Numbered from the stretch's first letter, positions 13,665 through 26,397 are shown. The stretch is 64,000 nucleotides of DNA from Platycnemis pennipes (GCA_933228895.1 OW121848.1:162642688-162706687); one strand, 5' to 3'. Notes: generated by a model not told the origin, from the letters alone. Made by a program: numbers and translations.

Positions 13665-13677
13665 GATACTTAGCCTT
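13665..13677. repeat. Target-site duplication, right copy (nested LINE)
   Basis: GATACTTAGCCTT, directly after the GATGATGAT tail of the inserted LINE. The exact left boundary is ambiguous by a few bases because the tail itself contains GAT. Confidence 0.85.
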
Positions 13678-14200
13678 AAAGTATTTTTTGTTCCTTTCCT
13701 TTGTGGCTTTCTCGATGAATGCATTAAAATTAACGGGAAAATGTGCACTATCTAGACCCATTCCTCCTCATTCTTGCTTATTTAATGCTTGGCCCTGATT
13801 TCATACCAGTCATCTGAATTTTCTTGACAAGGAGTATAATGCTTCGGTCCAAGTGCGACACTCCAATTTCATTTAAATTCCTGTGGACTGATTTTCAGTC
13901 TACGCAGTCAAAAGCCTTCGCCATATCCACAAACGCACAAACTTTGGCTTGTTCTTTCCAATCCCCTTCTTTGAACGTAACGTCAGAAAAAAATAGCCTC
14001 TCCTTGACCCGTGCTTATCCTGAACCTAAACTGGTTTTCATCCAGAAACTCGCCTGATTATCGTTCTTTCCATCACTTGACGATCCTTTTCAATACCTTC
14101 TAGGCATATATCGTCAGGCTTACGGCCCTAAAATTTTCATAATTTTCGGCCCTCTATTTTTTGCAATAGGGAGAAAGCGGAGATCCATTGAAAAGCATCA
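13678..14200 (-). pseudogene. Older non-LTR retrotransposon remnant, RT core (nested host element)
   Basis: On the minus strand this decodes, with stops, to RT motifs colinear with the younger copies: AENYENFRAVSLTIYA, FLDENQFRFR, motif A FVDMAKAFDCVD followed by a stop in place of Trp, then NEIGVSHLDRSIIL and NFNAFIEKATKERNKKYFKAK. The reading resumes at 11996 with YPRGKSLSLNVHPFTDD. This shows that the two pieces were once contiguous. The 5' end fades near 14200, so the element was itself truncated or has decayed. Confidence 0.78.
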
Positions 14201-15282
14201 CAGGACTAGATATATATTTAACAAAACTAGCGATATTAAAAAAGTCCTTGAGTTCATAAATAGTATTTCCTTGCAACATAATTTGCGTTTCAATTCAATG
14301 CTAGTGTTGTTGATTTAAAACCCATAAGATTAAGTCAATTAGTAACTATACACGGGTGTACCAAGCGATTTGAAGGGATACCATGCATGAAGAGAAGAGA
14401 AATTCATACAGAGCATCTTGGAAGGAAAAGAAGAGCATGGAAATAAGATAAATAGGAAGGGACGAATAAGAGAAGTGAGGGGAAAGATAATAAGAAGAAT
14501 AGAAAGAGTTGGGCAGAGAAGTTTTACCGATGTAACATCGTGATAAGGCTGAAAAATTACGCTTGAAAGTAAACGGAGAGCCGAAGATAAAGGCGGAAAC
14601 GTTGAAAAATGAATGGCCACGGATTGTGGGGGGAGGACTCTGGGGGAGAGTTGAAAAAGGGGAGGGAGGAAGAGAGGAAAGGCATTGGGTGGACCGAGAA
14701 TGCTGGGAGCAGCGGAGGAAGAAGTGTTTAAATATTTGCATGCAAGTCAAATGAAGAGGAGGTGGGGTGCCGGGGGGGGGGGAGGGGGGAGCTCCTGAAG
14801 CAAGATAGTGGTCTCCCCTTGGGGGGAGGACTTTTTCCTACCACCCCCCGCACTCCCCTTTCCAAACGGTCCCCCCACCATGGAGACGCACATTCGCCTG
14901 GCTTCGATGTCAACCACGGAGCGCTCCCACACCACACCGCTACGCTCTAATTTCCTCTCCCTCACTCTCCCAGCGTGCGCTCTTTAAAAATTCCTTGCTA
15001 ACCCAGAGGAGGAGGTCCGCTAATGGCATTCGCGGAAAAAGAGAGGAAACGGGACCCCTTCCATCGGTTGCGCATCGGATTACCTTCTCCCTCGATTCAT
15101 CTGCACGAGTCCAGCAACTCGCTTCTATTGCCACTACGCCAGAAAACGTCTGGGAGATTAATAATGGCTGTATTTTCCCGAAATCATCGAGCTCCCTGGA
15201 ATCCAAGCAGGATTAATCCACAGTTACGCCTACGTTTAACTGCCGTTCATCGCAAAGTACTGAAATTTTTTGAAAGATAAAG
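14201..15282. other. No gene recognised; purine-rich and C/G-run patches
   Basis: A GA-rich patch (14380-14830) includes a G-run near 14773-14790. It is followed by a C-rich patch (14840-14960) and then ordinary sequence. The open frames here are compositional. Confidence 0.45.
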
Positions 15283-15291
15283 TACAAATAT
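15283..15291. repeat. Target-site duplication, left copy (SINE at 15292)
   Basis: TACAAATAT, repeated at 15625-15633. Confidence 0.8.
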
Positions 15292-15624
15292 TGGTTGGTT
15301 GGTTGGTTATTCAGGGGAGGCGACCGACATCTGAGGTCATTTGCGCCATTTAGGAAAGGTAATTGTAGGAGTTTACAGGAAACGGAAGAAGGGTGGAGAG
15401 AAACCCGGCGTCGGCATTAGCCTACTTTTAACGAAAGGCGCCAAGGGGACCACGGCTTAACGTCCCATCCGACGGACGGAGTACTAAACTTGAAATGCCC
15501 TCCACTAGGCACTCAAGTGGGGATCGGTTTTCCACTGAAATATCCGCCACCGCCCGGAATCGAACCCGGGTCCTCGGGATGGGAGGCCAGTACTCCAGCA
15601 CACCACGCCAACCCGATCCCCCAC
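15292..15624 (-). repeat. Full-length tRNA-derived SINE, 333 bp
   Basis: On the minus strand the element starts with a tRNA-like head. An A-box-like segment (TTGGCGTGGTGTGCTGGAG, from 15596-15614) and a B box (GGTTCGATTCC, from 15556-15566) stand at tRNA spacing. The roughly 230-bp unique body is shared with 582-862, and the element ends in tandem AACC units, seen on the plus strand as GGTTGGTTGGTT. The 9-bp flanking duplication TACAAATAT supports retroposition. It would be transcribed by RNA polymerase III and mobilised by a LINE. The family has no name that I can assign. Confidence 0.92.
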
Positions 15625-15633
15625 TACAAATAT
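15625..15633. repeat. Target-site duplication, right copy (SINE at 15292)
   Basis: Second copy of TACAAATAT. Confidence 0.8.
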
Positions 15634-15982
15634 ATCATTCAATAATAATAACAGAGTATGATAGAACTTGTCCGAGTTCAAATATATCTATGGGGATACC
15701 CAATTTGAAACATCATGTACATGCATGCACTAAGCTTTCAAGCAATGATTTGACATTATTTCTGGATAAAATTATTTAATATTTATTGTATAAATAAAAT
15801 ATATACATTCAGAAAGGACGTCCATATAAAAAATAAAATAGTGAACATCGTATATTAACGAAAATGTATAATTGGGCTGAAAATTTTCTATTTTGTCGAA
15901 AATATAAGCTTTCAGCGAATGATGTTCAGTGAAGTTAACTTTCCATTTCATTCATAAATATTTCAGTGAAAATGACTTCAGT

Positions 15983-17444
15983 CAGGGTGGCTACTGATAA
16001 TCAATTTTCAAATTCCCTGACTTTTCCCTGATTTTTCCCTGATGGCTTTACCAATTTCCCTGACCGATCGCCAAAAGGTCTCCTAATATCGGAATATTTT
16101 ATTTCTGCTGGATTAAATTTTCGTCATAACTCAGAAAATTTTAAAAGCTGAAATTAATACATTAAAAGCTATAAGAATGAAAAATATATGGAACCTCCGC
16201 CCTAATGAAAAAATATATTAAACCTTCACAAGTTAAGCCCTCACACAAATTGTACACACATTTAATACATTTTTCGTGGTCGCGTATCCGCGGCCGTGTA
16301 TCGTATTTCCGTGGCCGTGTATGTTTCCTTTGGTAAAATTACAAATTAACAAAGTCTAATTCTTCAAGGAAGAGGTGGCGTGTCGTGGTAGTTCTGGGAA
16401 GTTGAAGATTACTGAAAAGGCATCGAAGGGAAAGTTAATGACCAATTTACTGGCTGACTCCAGCACAAGCATCACAAAGCTACGCGAAAAATACGAACCA
16501 AAGCCAAGTTCTTGGACTTGATCAAAATCGGATGGCACGAGTTTTAAAATCGAATAGCTACTTGATTAACGTAGTCATAACCCCTTGATTGTAAGAGGGA
16601 AAAAAATGCAAAAATATTTGTATAAACAAACAAAACGTAATCGTGCCACTGCGAGCGAAAACAGGAGGTAATTCAACGGCAGCGTCATATTTAGGAATGC
16701 CATATTTGAGGTGGTTTGTGACTTGACTAAAAATCTTCGAGAGGGAGCTAAGGGGGCCATTCAATAATTACGTCAAGCGTGAAAGGTGGGGAGGGGAGGA
16801 GAACTCTTCTTATGGTCTCGGGAAGGGGGGTATGGAAATCGAAGATGATCTCACGTAAGATTGTGTTTGCACGTGTGATCGTACTTGTATTACCGTTTTA
16901 ATAATCATCGTCTCGTATTTTTAGAACTGAAAGCACGTACTTACTACAAGCTAGTGTGCTACAAGTACCTCTTGACCTGAGACTCGGAAGTTAAAAAAAA
17001 CGCGAGATAAAATCTTCCAAACAACATAGCCTGGGATTCCTTGTGATGGGCAGAAGTTGAGAGAGTTTAGTTTAATTCTACGGTGGCCATGAATTTTAAC
17101 CCTACTAGGCAAATATAACATTAAGGATATACAAAAGGGATACATTGTACGACTGATTCACAACTAAATAACTAAGATTCACAACTGAATGTTCAACGAA
17201 TTGACGGGGCTTATTCTATGCACTTCGCCGACGGGCATTAGTTTTAGTTGGTAAAATGTTTTGGTGAAATAAAGGGCGGGAAAGACCCGGTAAACGTAAT
17301 GGTAGAAAAATAACGAGAATTTCCTATTCCAGTTTTTCCCTGACTGTTACGAGAATTCCCTGACTATTCCCTGAATTTTCCAGATTTCCAAAATTCCCTG
17401 ACAATTCCAGGTTTTCCCGGTTTTCCCTGACGATCGCCACCCTG
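15983..17444 (+). mobile_element. hAT-like non-autonomous DNA element, 1.46 kb
   Basis: The ends are CAGGGTGGC and GCCACCCTG, the terminal form known from hAT elements. Both subterminal regions carry many TTCCCTGA/TCAGGGAA motifs (15995-16060 and 17330-17430), again typical of hAT elements. GATCGCCA occurs just inside both ends. No hAT transposase domain is visible, so it is probably non-autonomous. An 8-bp TSD is not clear, because the flanks ACTTCAGT and ACAGTGCA agree only partly. The interior contains a 53-codon open stretch (16363-16521, plus) that does not look like transposase. Confidence 0.75.
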
Positions 17445-18769
17445 ACAGTGCACACATCCTTTCGTCACGCATGAAATTTCGCCTAAGCCGTTGCAGCTAC
17501 ATCAATCGCTGGGACGGGATTGACTACTTGGCCGTTACGTAGTGAAAGTGATTCATTTTGCATTTAAAAGAACACCTAGTGTTTACACAGTTATTTCTAC
17601 TTGGCACAACCGGTTTCCGCTTCTTAGAGTATCTTAAGGTTTTACTACAGAGTACTAATGCACTGGTATTACAGCATGGGGAAAATCGTTAGTAATTGGA
17701 TCTATTGAGCTACAGGAATGACAAAGAGGAGTGAGCATGAAATAAAATAATGTCCATTTACAATGTTATTCATTAAAAGACAAAATTTTCTCACTCCTAA
17801 AGCTAAGTTTATTTTAAAGTTCCGGCCTCATAAACTTTGAGAAACTTATTTTGCATGAATATAGAAATTTTTTAATGAATAATTAATATATATCTTTACT
17901 AATGCATAATTCAAGTCGATGGGCCTGAATTTTTGCTAATTGATCAATAAATTAAACTCATAAAGACTGCATAATCACACACCAGCAAAGACATATACTT
18001 ATAAAACAGAACTTACATAAAATAATCCCAAACAAAATTTGCAGAATGATTTACCTATCCAAACTTTATAATCGTGGATTTCGAAGATTTTAGTCATCTT
18101 GAAGGCTTCTATGGGCGATTAGAGAACATATTTTAATTTTCACTCACCTACACTACAAGACGGAAATGATATTTCAATACTCTATTAAAATTTCATGTGA
18201 GGTGCCTATTATAAAAACATCATTCAATTTGTCACAAATATTGACCGAGATAATTAAACGTAAATATTGTTTTTCTATTATATTATACGCAGGTATTGAG
18301 CGTCATTCGATCGGTGAGAGTTTTCGTTGAATTTTTTTCTCACATATAATTAATGGCGTGCAAATGCAACTAATCACAAAACACTGGTATTGTACTATTG
18401 TTTTTGACTTCTAACTCCCACTGAGCATGCACCTAAAACTGCTTTTTTACTTTCATTTGCAGGCATTGGAGGAGACCGTACCGTACCCATCATTCTCATC
18501 AATTTGAGGTCATATATGACGTAATTTATGGGTAAGTTGATAAATTATTCATATAAATACTACTCCTCATTTAACCAGAGTATTATGCTTATACTACTTC
18601 CATGCGTAGTTGTGACTAGTATGTAAGGAGAGTAGGTACATTTTTATGTCACATTTCATGAATAATAAAAATAAGAAGCATTTTCTTCCCGTGGATAAAT
18701 TATCTGTGAAACAAATGTTTTCCATTTCGAAGCCACAAAATCATAAAATCAATCTGTGACTGGGTAAAA
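17445..18769. other. AT-rich, no gene recognised
   Basis: Only short frames, and no recognisable repeat or conserved segment. Confidence 0.45.
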
Positions 18770-19832
18770 AAGAGTTCATTAGTTATCAATAGTTCAAAAA
18801 CAAATTGCAATATCATCGGTAGCAAAAAACTAATTAATAAAGTTGATTTTGATCAACTTCCTAAAATAAGGGTATCTGACAGTGAAATTGAATATGCCCG
18901 AACAGTTAAAAGTCTTGGCCTTTTGATCAATCGCAATTATCTTGGTTTGATCATATCACGCAATTAAGAGCTAAAATATTTGGCACTCTGGCCCAAGTAA
19001 AACTTTGTCGAATCCTACTTCCAATGTCCATACGTAAAAAGATAGTGACCACTTTGATTTTATCTCAGACTGATTACTGCTCATTAGTATATGGTGATTT
19101 AACAAAAGAACTGGATACAAAACTTCAAAGAGCACTAAATGCCTGTATTAGATTTATTTGTGATTCTCGAAAGTACGATCACATCACACCTTGCATAAAT
19201 ACACTACGGTGGCTTACAGTTTAAAATAGAAGAAGATATTTCCTGGGTAGTCTTTGTACGATATTTTTAACAGTAGGGAACCAGTTTACTTATACTCTCG
19301 ATTTCTTTTCAAGGAGAGCTTTCAAGAACGGGTTACTAGAGGGCGAAACGATAAACTAGAAATCCCATCCAAAGGACTTGTCCCTTAAATAGTTCTTTCG
19401 CAGTATGTGGCAGCAAAATATGGAATGCTTTATCTAGTGAAATACGTAGATCAAAAAATAGCCGAATATTTAGGCAAAGACGCTTCTGCTACCTGTTTCA
19501 AAAACAAAGGTCAGATAGTTCACCCTCTGGTCTGGCCTTATCATAACAAAATTTAACTTAATGCAATGTTCAATTGGCATATTTGTACAAACATTTTATT
19601 TTTGTATTAGTTTATGCATTGTCTTATTGAGTTGTCTATATCACTTTATATAAATTTTTGTTTGTTTTATTTCATACTGTAATGTATGCACAATACGGAC
19701 GACTATTCTCTTGTATATTTATAAAATGCTCATATGAGGCTGAGTAGCCTCCGAGTATGTTTAAAATTTTTGTTAAAAAATGTTGTATTGATCATGAAAT
19801 AAAATATTTTCTTTCTTTCTCTCTCTCTCTCT
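18770..19832 (+). pseudogene. Jockey/CR1-like non-LTR retrotransposon 3' half
   Basis: The decoded protein, with stops and frame changes, runs NSSKTNCNIIGSKKLI, YARTVKSLGLLINRNYLG, LILSQTDYCSLVYGDL, LQRALNACIRFICDSRKYDH and LRWLTV, then, after a stop, NRRRYFLGSLC. This is the post-catalytic region of a reverse transcriptase ORF2, of the kind reading LDYCDVVYGDL...RRYDHV in related arthropod elements. Everything 5' of it is missing. The 3' UTR ends in a TTTCTTTCTCTCTC simple repeat at about 19808-19832. The copy is inactive. Confidence 0.8.
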
Positions 19833-22024
19833 TAAAAATACAGCGAAAAAATTAGCAAGCGCGAATGTACATTTTGAAATGAAGAAGTTTTACAGGCGCA
19901 CTGATTTAATTCAGTCATGTTCTCCAATCTATGTCCCTGGGAAAATAACAGGGATGAATCTTAAACGCGAAAGAGTTGGACGTAAAAACATGGGTTTTCT
20001 TGACCCGAGAGTTTCGGCGTAACAACTCCGGAACAATATTGACAATGATTACACTCTCCCTCCAAACTGGCTCGCTTCTGTGATCCGCCCACGGCAGAGG
20101 ATCGCTGCTCCACTTAATCACTTCCACCACCACCCCCTATGGAGGGCGACACTCCCCGGCGTCCACGGGCCGTCGGCGCCTCGCCTTTTCGCGGGCCCAC
20201 CCCCTCCGCCCTCGATAACAACCCCCGCCCACCGACGCCCTGGCATTTTCGACCCTAACAACGGACGGGCGATGAGCTGACTCAGTCAATTCCACCACCA
20301 CCCCTCATGTGGAGAGCACCGACCTCCTGATCCCCCACCGATCCAAATCCCCTTCCACGGTGCCTTCCCTTGATCCTCCACCGAACCGGAGGGGGAAGAG
20401 GGTAAGCCTTCAGAGATTTAATTAATTCGATGGCGCCACCGTGGGCCGACACGCATTTCCCATTTCGCATAGATTATGATCGGAACGTGTTAAAGTGTCC
20501 CCTTGCCCGGCAGAGAAGCCAAAACTAGCCGGCCACACTGACTCGTTTCCGGGAGAATAGCTATGAGGACTCCAGTTTCTACGCCCAAACTTTCCTCGTG
20601 TCCCTCCCTCGTTGTTAATATCGCCCTCTCTGTCATAGTCCCGGCCCTGCACTCCCATTTCCACCCTCTAAAGCGGGCACGGAGCTCTCATTCGCGCCCC
20701 TCTAGTGCACGACAAGAAAGGGAGGGAGGGGGAGGCTGGTTGCTCGATGTTGTTGCTCAATGAGTGGGGGGATTGCCCACAATGCGCCAATCTCTCCTCC
20801 GATGCTCAATTTTTTCCGTCGACGGACGAATCCACGGCGGCCTTGTTAGCGAGATTACCCGCTCTCCCCTCGCCCACTGAAAAGCGATCCCTGGGAGGAG
20901 GAAGGCCACGGCGTTTATCACATCCTCGACACTATACGCACGCATCGAACAGCAAAGCAACACACAAATAACAAGTGAGATTTAATTGGCTTGGATTCCG
21001 TTTATACCTAACGACCAAAGTTGACGAACAGAATTTCCAGTTCCCCACTCCTCAATTCAATTCCCAATTAATGTAATCATAAGTCGAGAGCCTATTATTT
21101 GAAAAAAATGTATTAGATAAGGCACCTCCTATTCGTACTTGTCGATGCGTTTATTGCCTGCCAATTTTTTACTCAGCTGAACGAATCACTTTAGCCTAAC
21201 ACAACAAAGAATAAAAGTTTGCAACAGGGTTGTGAAAAATCATAAGGGATCCAAATCCACAGTGAAAAAAATTAACAAACTTCAAATTTGAAAGGAAATT
21301 ACTCTAGAATCAACTGATGCTAAATCTGAAAGAAACATTTGAATTATCTAATTACACCTCGGAAATTTTTTTTTCTAAGTACCTTATATGCACACGGGTA
21401 CTTGACATTTTTCAGGGACCGAAATTCCCAATTTGCATTACTTACAGCAGAAACATAGTCTTCTTGAGAAATGTAAGCTTCATTAAATTTCTGGCCCACA
21501 TATCAAGACACAAGTAACCAAAGCAGCACAAACTATAAGGCAATACTCATATAATTCCTGATGTAAAATGCCGTCTATATTAATAAGAAAATGATTAATA
21601 TTACTCAAATTCATAAATAATAATAAAAATCCACTGTATGTCTTAATGAACACAAGCAAGTGTTGATTTAGTAGGTACATAAAATATCTTCAACGAAGTT
21701 AGAAGTCACCTGGGGGTATTTCTTCAGGAAGACTGATCCTTCTCTACGCCTTTTACATAGATGCGCTCGTATACGCATTTGTGGAATAACTGCCCTACTT
21801 AACCATTAGTAAGGATCTGCGAACCGTTTCCCAAGTAAGTACGATAATGACTGAAGAAAACTATTATTTATTTCCCTTGTTAAGTCTTATTTCTGGTAAC
21901 TCGCGAAGGGATCGTATCCATGACCGGCAGGTTAGAAATGGAGTTAAAACATGGAAGGGTATAGGAAGCAACAGTTTTAGAGTCACAATCTTGCTAGAAG
22001 ACTCGGATTATTATTATTATCATT
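19833..22024. other. GC-rich patch (20040-20950) within AT-rich DNA
   Basis: The stretch 20040-20950 is GC-rich with frequent CpG and contains overlapping frames of 60-90 codons on both strands. None is recognisable. It could be a decayed promoter or CpG-rich intronic patch. The remainder is AT-rich with a TTATTATTATTAT microsatellite at about 22009-22022. Confidence 0.4.
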
Positions 22025-22995
22025 AGAACGCAAGTTAAATTTCATCATCATCATTATCATTGGTCAACAATCCTAGGATTGGTTTGACGCAGCTTTCCAC
22101 TCGATTCTTCTATCGGCCAACCTTTTCATTGTGACGTAATTCTTCTCTTTTACATTCTTCACAACCTGTTCCATGTATCTCATACGAGGCCTGCCTTTTC
22201 CAATCTTTCCGTTCACTTTTCCCTCGACGATGGTCTTCATCAGGCCATCGTGTCTCAAGATATGACCGATTAAGTTTTCCCTTCTTCTTTTTAGAGTTGC
22301 CAGCAGACTTCTCTTCTTTCTTACTCTTCTTAGCACTTCCTCGTTACTTACTCGGTCGATCCATTTAATCTTCAGCATTCTTCTGTAGCACTACATTTCA
22401 AATGCTTCTACCCTTTTCTTCTCCGCTGTTGTCATCGTCCATGATTCACTGCCGTAAATAAAAATGCTCCAGATGTATGTTCTGATGAACTGTTTCCTTA
22501 CTTCTATGCTTGTATTTCCTGCTGTAAGTAGATTCTTCTTTTGAAAGAATGCCTTCTTTGCCTGGGCTATTCTACTCACTATTTCTTTCTTGCTTCGTCC
22601 ATAGTTGGTTACTCTGCTTCCCAGGTAACAGAACTCTTTCACCTCTTCCAGTTTCTGCTTTCCTAGTTTAACGTTGGTTTTGGCCTCTTGTCTTTTGCTG
22701 CACACCAATATCTTAGTCTTCTTCTTATTTATCTTCAGCTGATATCTGGCCATAGTCCTTTCCATGGTTGTTAGCATCTTATTCAGCTCCTTCTCTGTCT
22801 CTGCTATGAGAGCTATGTCATCACCGAATCGTAGCATACTGATTGTTTCTCCGTGGACGTTCACTCCAGAACACTTCTCTTTGACTTCATTTATGGCTCT
22901 CTCGATGTAAACATTAAAAATTACGGGAGACAGTGCGCAGCCTTGTCTCACTCCTTTCCTTACTCTTGCCTCTTCACAGCTGGGTCCAGATTGAA
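22025..22995 (-). pseudogene. RTE/BovB-like non-LTR retrotransposon, 5'-truncated, one nonsense codon
   Basis: On the minus strand a single frame runs from about 22990 to 22073. It reads RQGCALSPVIFNVYIERAI, RFGDDIALIAETEKELNKML (the RT FxDD motif, with Gly for the usual Ala), KEFCYLGSRVTNYGRSKKEI, SWTMTTAEKKRVEAFEM, a TAG, CYRRMLKIKWIDRVSNEEVL, IGHILRHDG and GKGRPRMRYMEQV. The only break is that TAG at about 22389, where TGG (Trp) is expected. The 3' UTR ends in ATGATAATGATGATGATG. The copy is 5'-truncated inside the RT domain and clearly younger than the copies at 11.4-14.2 kb. Confidence 0.9.
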
Positions 22996-25900
22996 TCTAA
23001 AATATAATTAAGTACGATCTTATTTAATATGGCTTCAAACTACGTTAATTTTGGCATCAAGAAATCATAATTTAAAACTAATTTTTCGTAGCACAAATGA
23101 ATAAGAGAGATGACCGGCGTACAAATATATTCAAAAGTTCTTTCCTTTCTCTGAGGGCGACTCTTCCGAATACAAGCCGTAAAGATAATAAAGATTAGGA
23201 TATATACAGATAGGTTTAATCTATGGCAAAATCATTACTCCAAGAATGTTTCAAGCACTTCTATTCTACGCCTCTAATTTAAGCATAAACATCCTTTCAG
23301 CTGAGTGTGTTTCACATCACTCTTGCCTATTCCAAAATCCCGTTTCGCTTCATATCTCGCTCGATGTTTTACTTCTGTTTAATAGATGTGTGTGTGTACT
23401 TGTATATTCTCTGCATGAGCAACAGATGAGCTATTTATTTTCACTCTTAGTTGAAGAGTACATCGCAGCCAGCGCTCTTAATTTGTTGCATTTAAACTTG
23501 GTGCAGACTAACGGCTATTTCCAGTGCGCCACTGCTTTTCCTTTGTTTTAATAGCGTAGGGATCGGTATTTCTCGCAGCGAGATGCCTCTCCGGAAGACG
23601 TGTAGCGATTTACACCTGCAAAACTTCCCTCTCTAAGCCACCCTCGCCATGAATGTATTTTCTTTCCCGGGGCCATCTTTCTCCATTCCCCGCAATGCCT
23701 TTCCTCATTTGTCCTCCCGGCATGCCTTGCATTCCTGCATCCGCCCCCCCCCCTTCCCTTCTCCTCCCACTCTCCCCATTTCCTTCCACTCTCGCATTCC
23801 CTCCCGCACCCCATCTGACCCACCCTACTGCCTGCCCCGCCGCCGCCGCCTCTGCTGTCGTCTGCCGCTACCCATCGTCGCCATAGGTGCCGAGTACCAG
23901 AAAGAGGGGGCGACCGGAATTTCCAATGGTCCAAAACTTACGCGAAAGGCTCTCCAACTATAACCTAAGGCAACAGGAGAATCTTGGGTATTTTTCTATT
24001 CTTTTCCAAACAGTTGTGGTTTTTGCCCCTTTTAGTCGAGTCAGTTTTATAGTTCTTTTCTATTCACGCTCCTCGTTTCCCAATTGATCTGGTAGCGGCA
24101 GTGATTATTTCATCCGCAAAATATAGAAAAAATTTCTGGGACAGTGTTTCTAAGCATTCATCATTATAGCCATCCATCATAGTTAAATCTGCAAAAAAAA
24201 AATTCTTGCGGACTTTTACAAGTCTCTTATGCATTTCATTATACATGTCAATGAACTACTCTATAATATAAGAATTAGAATAAGTAGGCACATAAAAAAT
24301 AAGAAATTGTTTACTCTATATATTCAGAACTGAAATAGCTTACAAGTACAAAAACAAGCCATAATTAAACACATAATGCAATTTTTACATATGGTGGGTT
24401 AAAATTATTCACACTGAAATAAATAAGGAATCATTCCGAGAGAAAATTATGAGTGGTTTCAAAAAGAAATGTGTCAAAGGTAACTCATTAAATTCTAATT
24501 CAAACTCTGACATATCTTTATATATTCTTCAAGTAGTAACTGAGCAAAAATAAAATTTAGGTTTTTGCTGTATTTTTAGAATGCCTAAGGGTCTTTATGA
24601 AAAAGGAATAATTATTTGATGGCAAAACTATTTATTTACTTTAATGAGTTGCTATAATTTTCAGGTCGATCTAGCCAACCTTGAAATTTTGAAATGTTAC
24701 ACTTTATGTTGTAAGAAGGCGTCTGTAAATGTGATTTCCCGCAAGTCCGGTTGATCAATAATCTTGCTTTCATTACGTTCAATAAGTTACGCTCTGTATA
24801 AAAGGGTTCTATAATTTCTATTCACATCACTGAATGAATAAATTAATAGTAAAACAGTTCTCAAAAATTGTAACCGTAGCAGAAAAACTATGTGTAATCG
24901 AAATATTGTTTGCACAACTAAACTGGAAAATAATCAATCAGTAGCATATTGAGTTGTGTTCTTTGACCTTTATATTGGCATTAGGATCTTCATCATGTTA
25001 AGTGGCGTATTCAATAAAATGATTACTCGATATCGAATACGTACTGCTAATTTCCGTAACATGTTTTCCCCTGACTGCAATTTTTAAATATAATATCATA
25101 TATTTAACATGTAAATTCATCAACTGGTAATGCCTCAAAGCCTCATATATTTTCAAGTATACTCAAATCAATAGAGCACCAAACTAACCATCTAGAAGTT
25201 ATGAACTCGGAGGAATGGTTGTAACCTAAACGCTGTTAGATATTGCAATCGTAACAAAGGGATTTTTAGAATTAGTCAGCACATAAATGGTAATAATATT
25301 TCATGGCAATGCGTAGAAGATTGCAAAATCGTCTAGAAATTTGTATTCACTGCAAAATCACACAGATCAACGTAAAATAAGTGGTGTCATCAGCACACAA
25401 TTGCATGTAGTAAATACAAGGCAAAGGCAACTGAGCACGTATACCATGTAACCTACGATCCTAATCATAGTTTGCTGAATCTCACATTAAATTACAGTGT
25501 ATGCGATATAGGTTTCCCAATAATTATGGTTAGCTATTACGCTGAATTCATGAACGAAATTGTACATGCTTTTTAACCCAGTAGTCTCTGTGGTATTTTC
25601 AAAGGTGCACTCGCTGCGTTTTATAACCGTGCTTGATCCAAATGCTTAGTCACGAGACGCTAAAGAACTCGTTCGTTTGAACCGATGCTGCCCCATTGCA
25701 TTTATGTGCACATGAGGCGGCCACCCAATCAAAGCGCTTGCATCTCCGAGGAATCCCCCAGAAAGAATCCATTTCCCAGGATTCCATTCGTCGGCGCCGC
25801 AAGAGCGAAAGGCACCTTTTCAGGAATCATCCCCGGGACTCATCCCAGATTTAACCATTTCACGTGAGCGGGGGTCGTGTCGTGCTCCTCAAAGAGAATA

Positions 25901-26357
25901 TTTGCTTGAGCTCTCCTCCCTCTGGATCGGAGAAGGCTCTTTTGAATGCCTCTTCGCATTTGAGCACAGGGGGACAGGGGCAACCGGTGTGCTCCTTAAA
26001 GGAAAAGACGAGGCAGTACCATCGGTTACTCGATTTTCGTTTCTAAAAGGCGTTTGCTCCTTTCGTATTAGTTTATAATTCCACTTCATTCTGTTACTCC
26101 TCGACGCCACCCTTCTATTCACCATCTGAAATAAGTTATAGCGCCTAAAGAGAATTCAAAACATTTGCCCTGATTCCACCTAGCTTATTAAAATCTATTC
26201 ATCCAATTCCATTGTAGCCTTAATTAACGATTTTTTGTTTCAAAGGTAAACATATCCTTGCATCAGGTAGCTTGGGAATTATTACGAGCACTTTGCCACA
26301 AAATGCCTTTATCAATCAATAAGTATAAGGTATTGTATAATATATCTGCCCTGACCT
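22996..26357. other. No gene recognised; pyrimidine-rich patch at 23700-23880
   Basis: AT-rich DNA with a CT-rich, C-run patch (about 23640-23880) that opens a 104-codon low-complexity frame. A moderately GC-rich patch at 25680-26030 shows no identifiable coding segment. Confidence 0.45.
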
Positions 26358-26397
26358 GATTTCGTAAGATATATTCACTAATATATCCTACGAAATC
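26358..26397. repeat. 18-bp inverted repeat with 4-nt loop
   Basis: GATTTCGTAAGATATATT, a four-base loop, then AATATATCCTACGAAATC. The arms pair at 17 of 18 positions. Confidence 0.7.
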
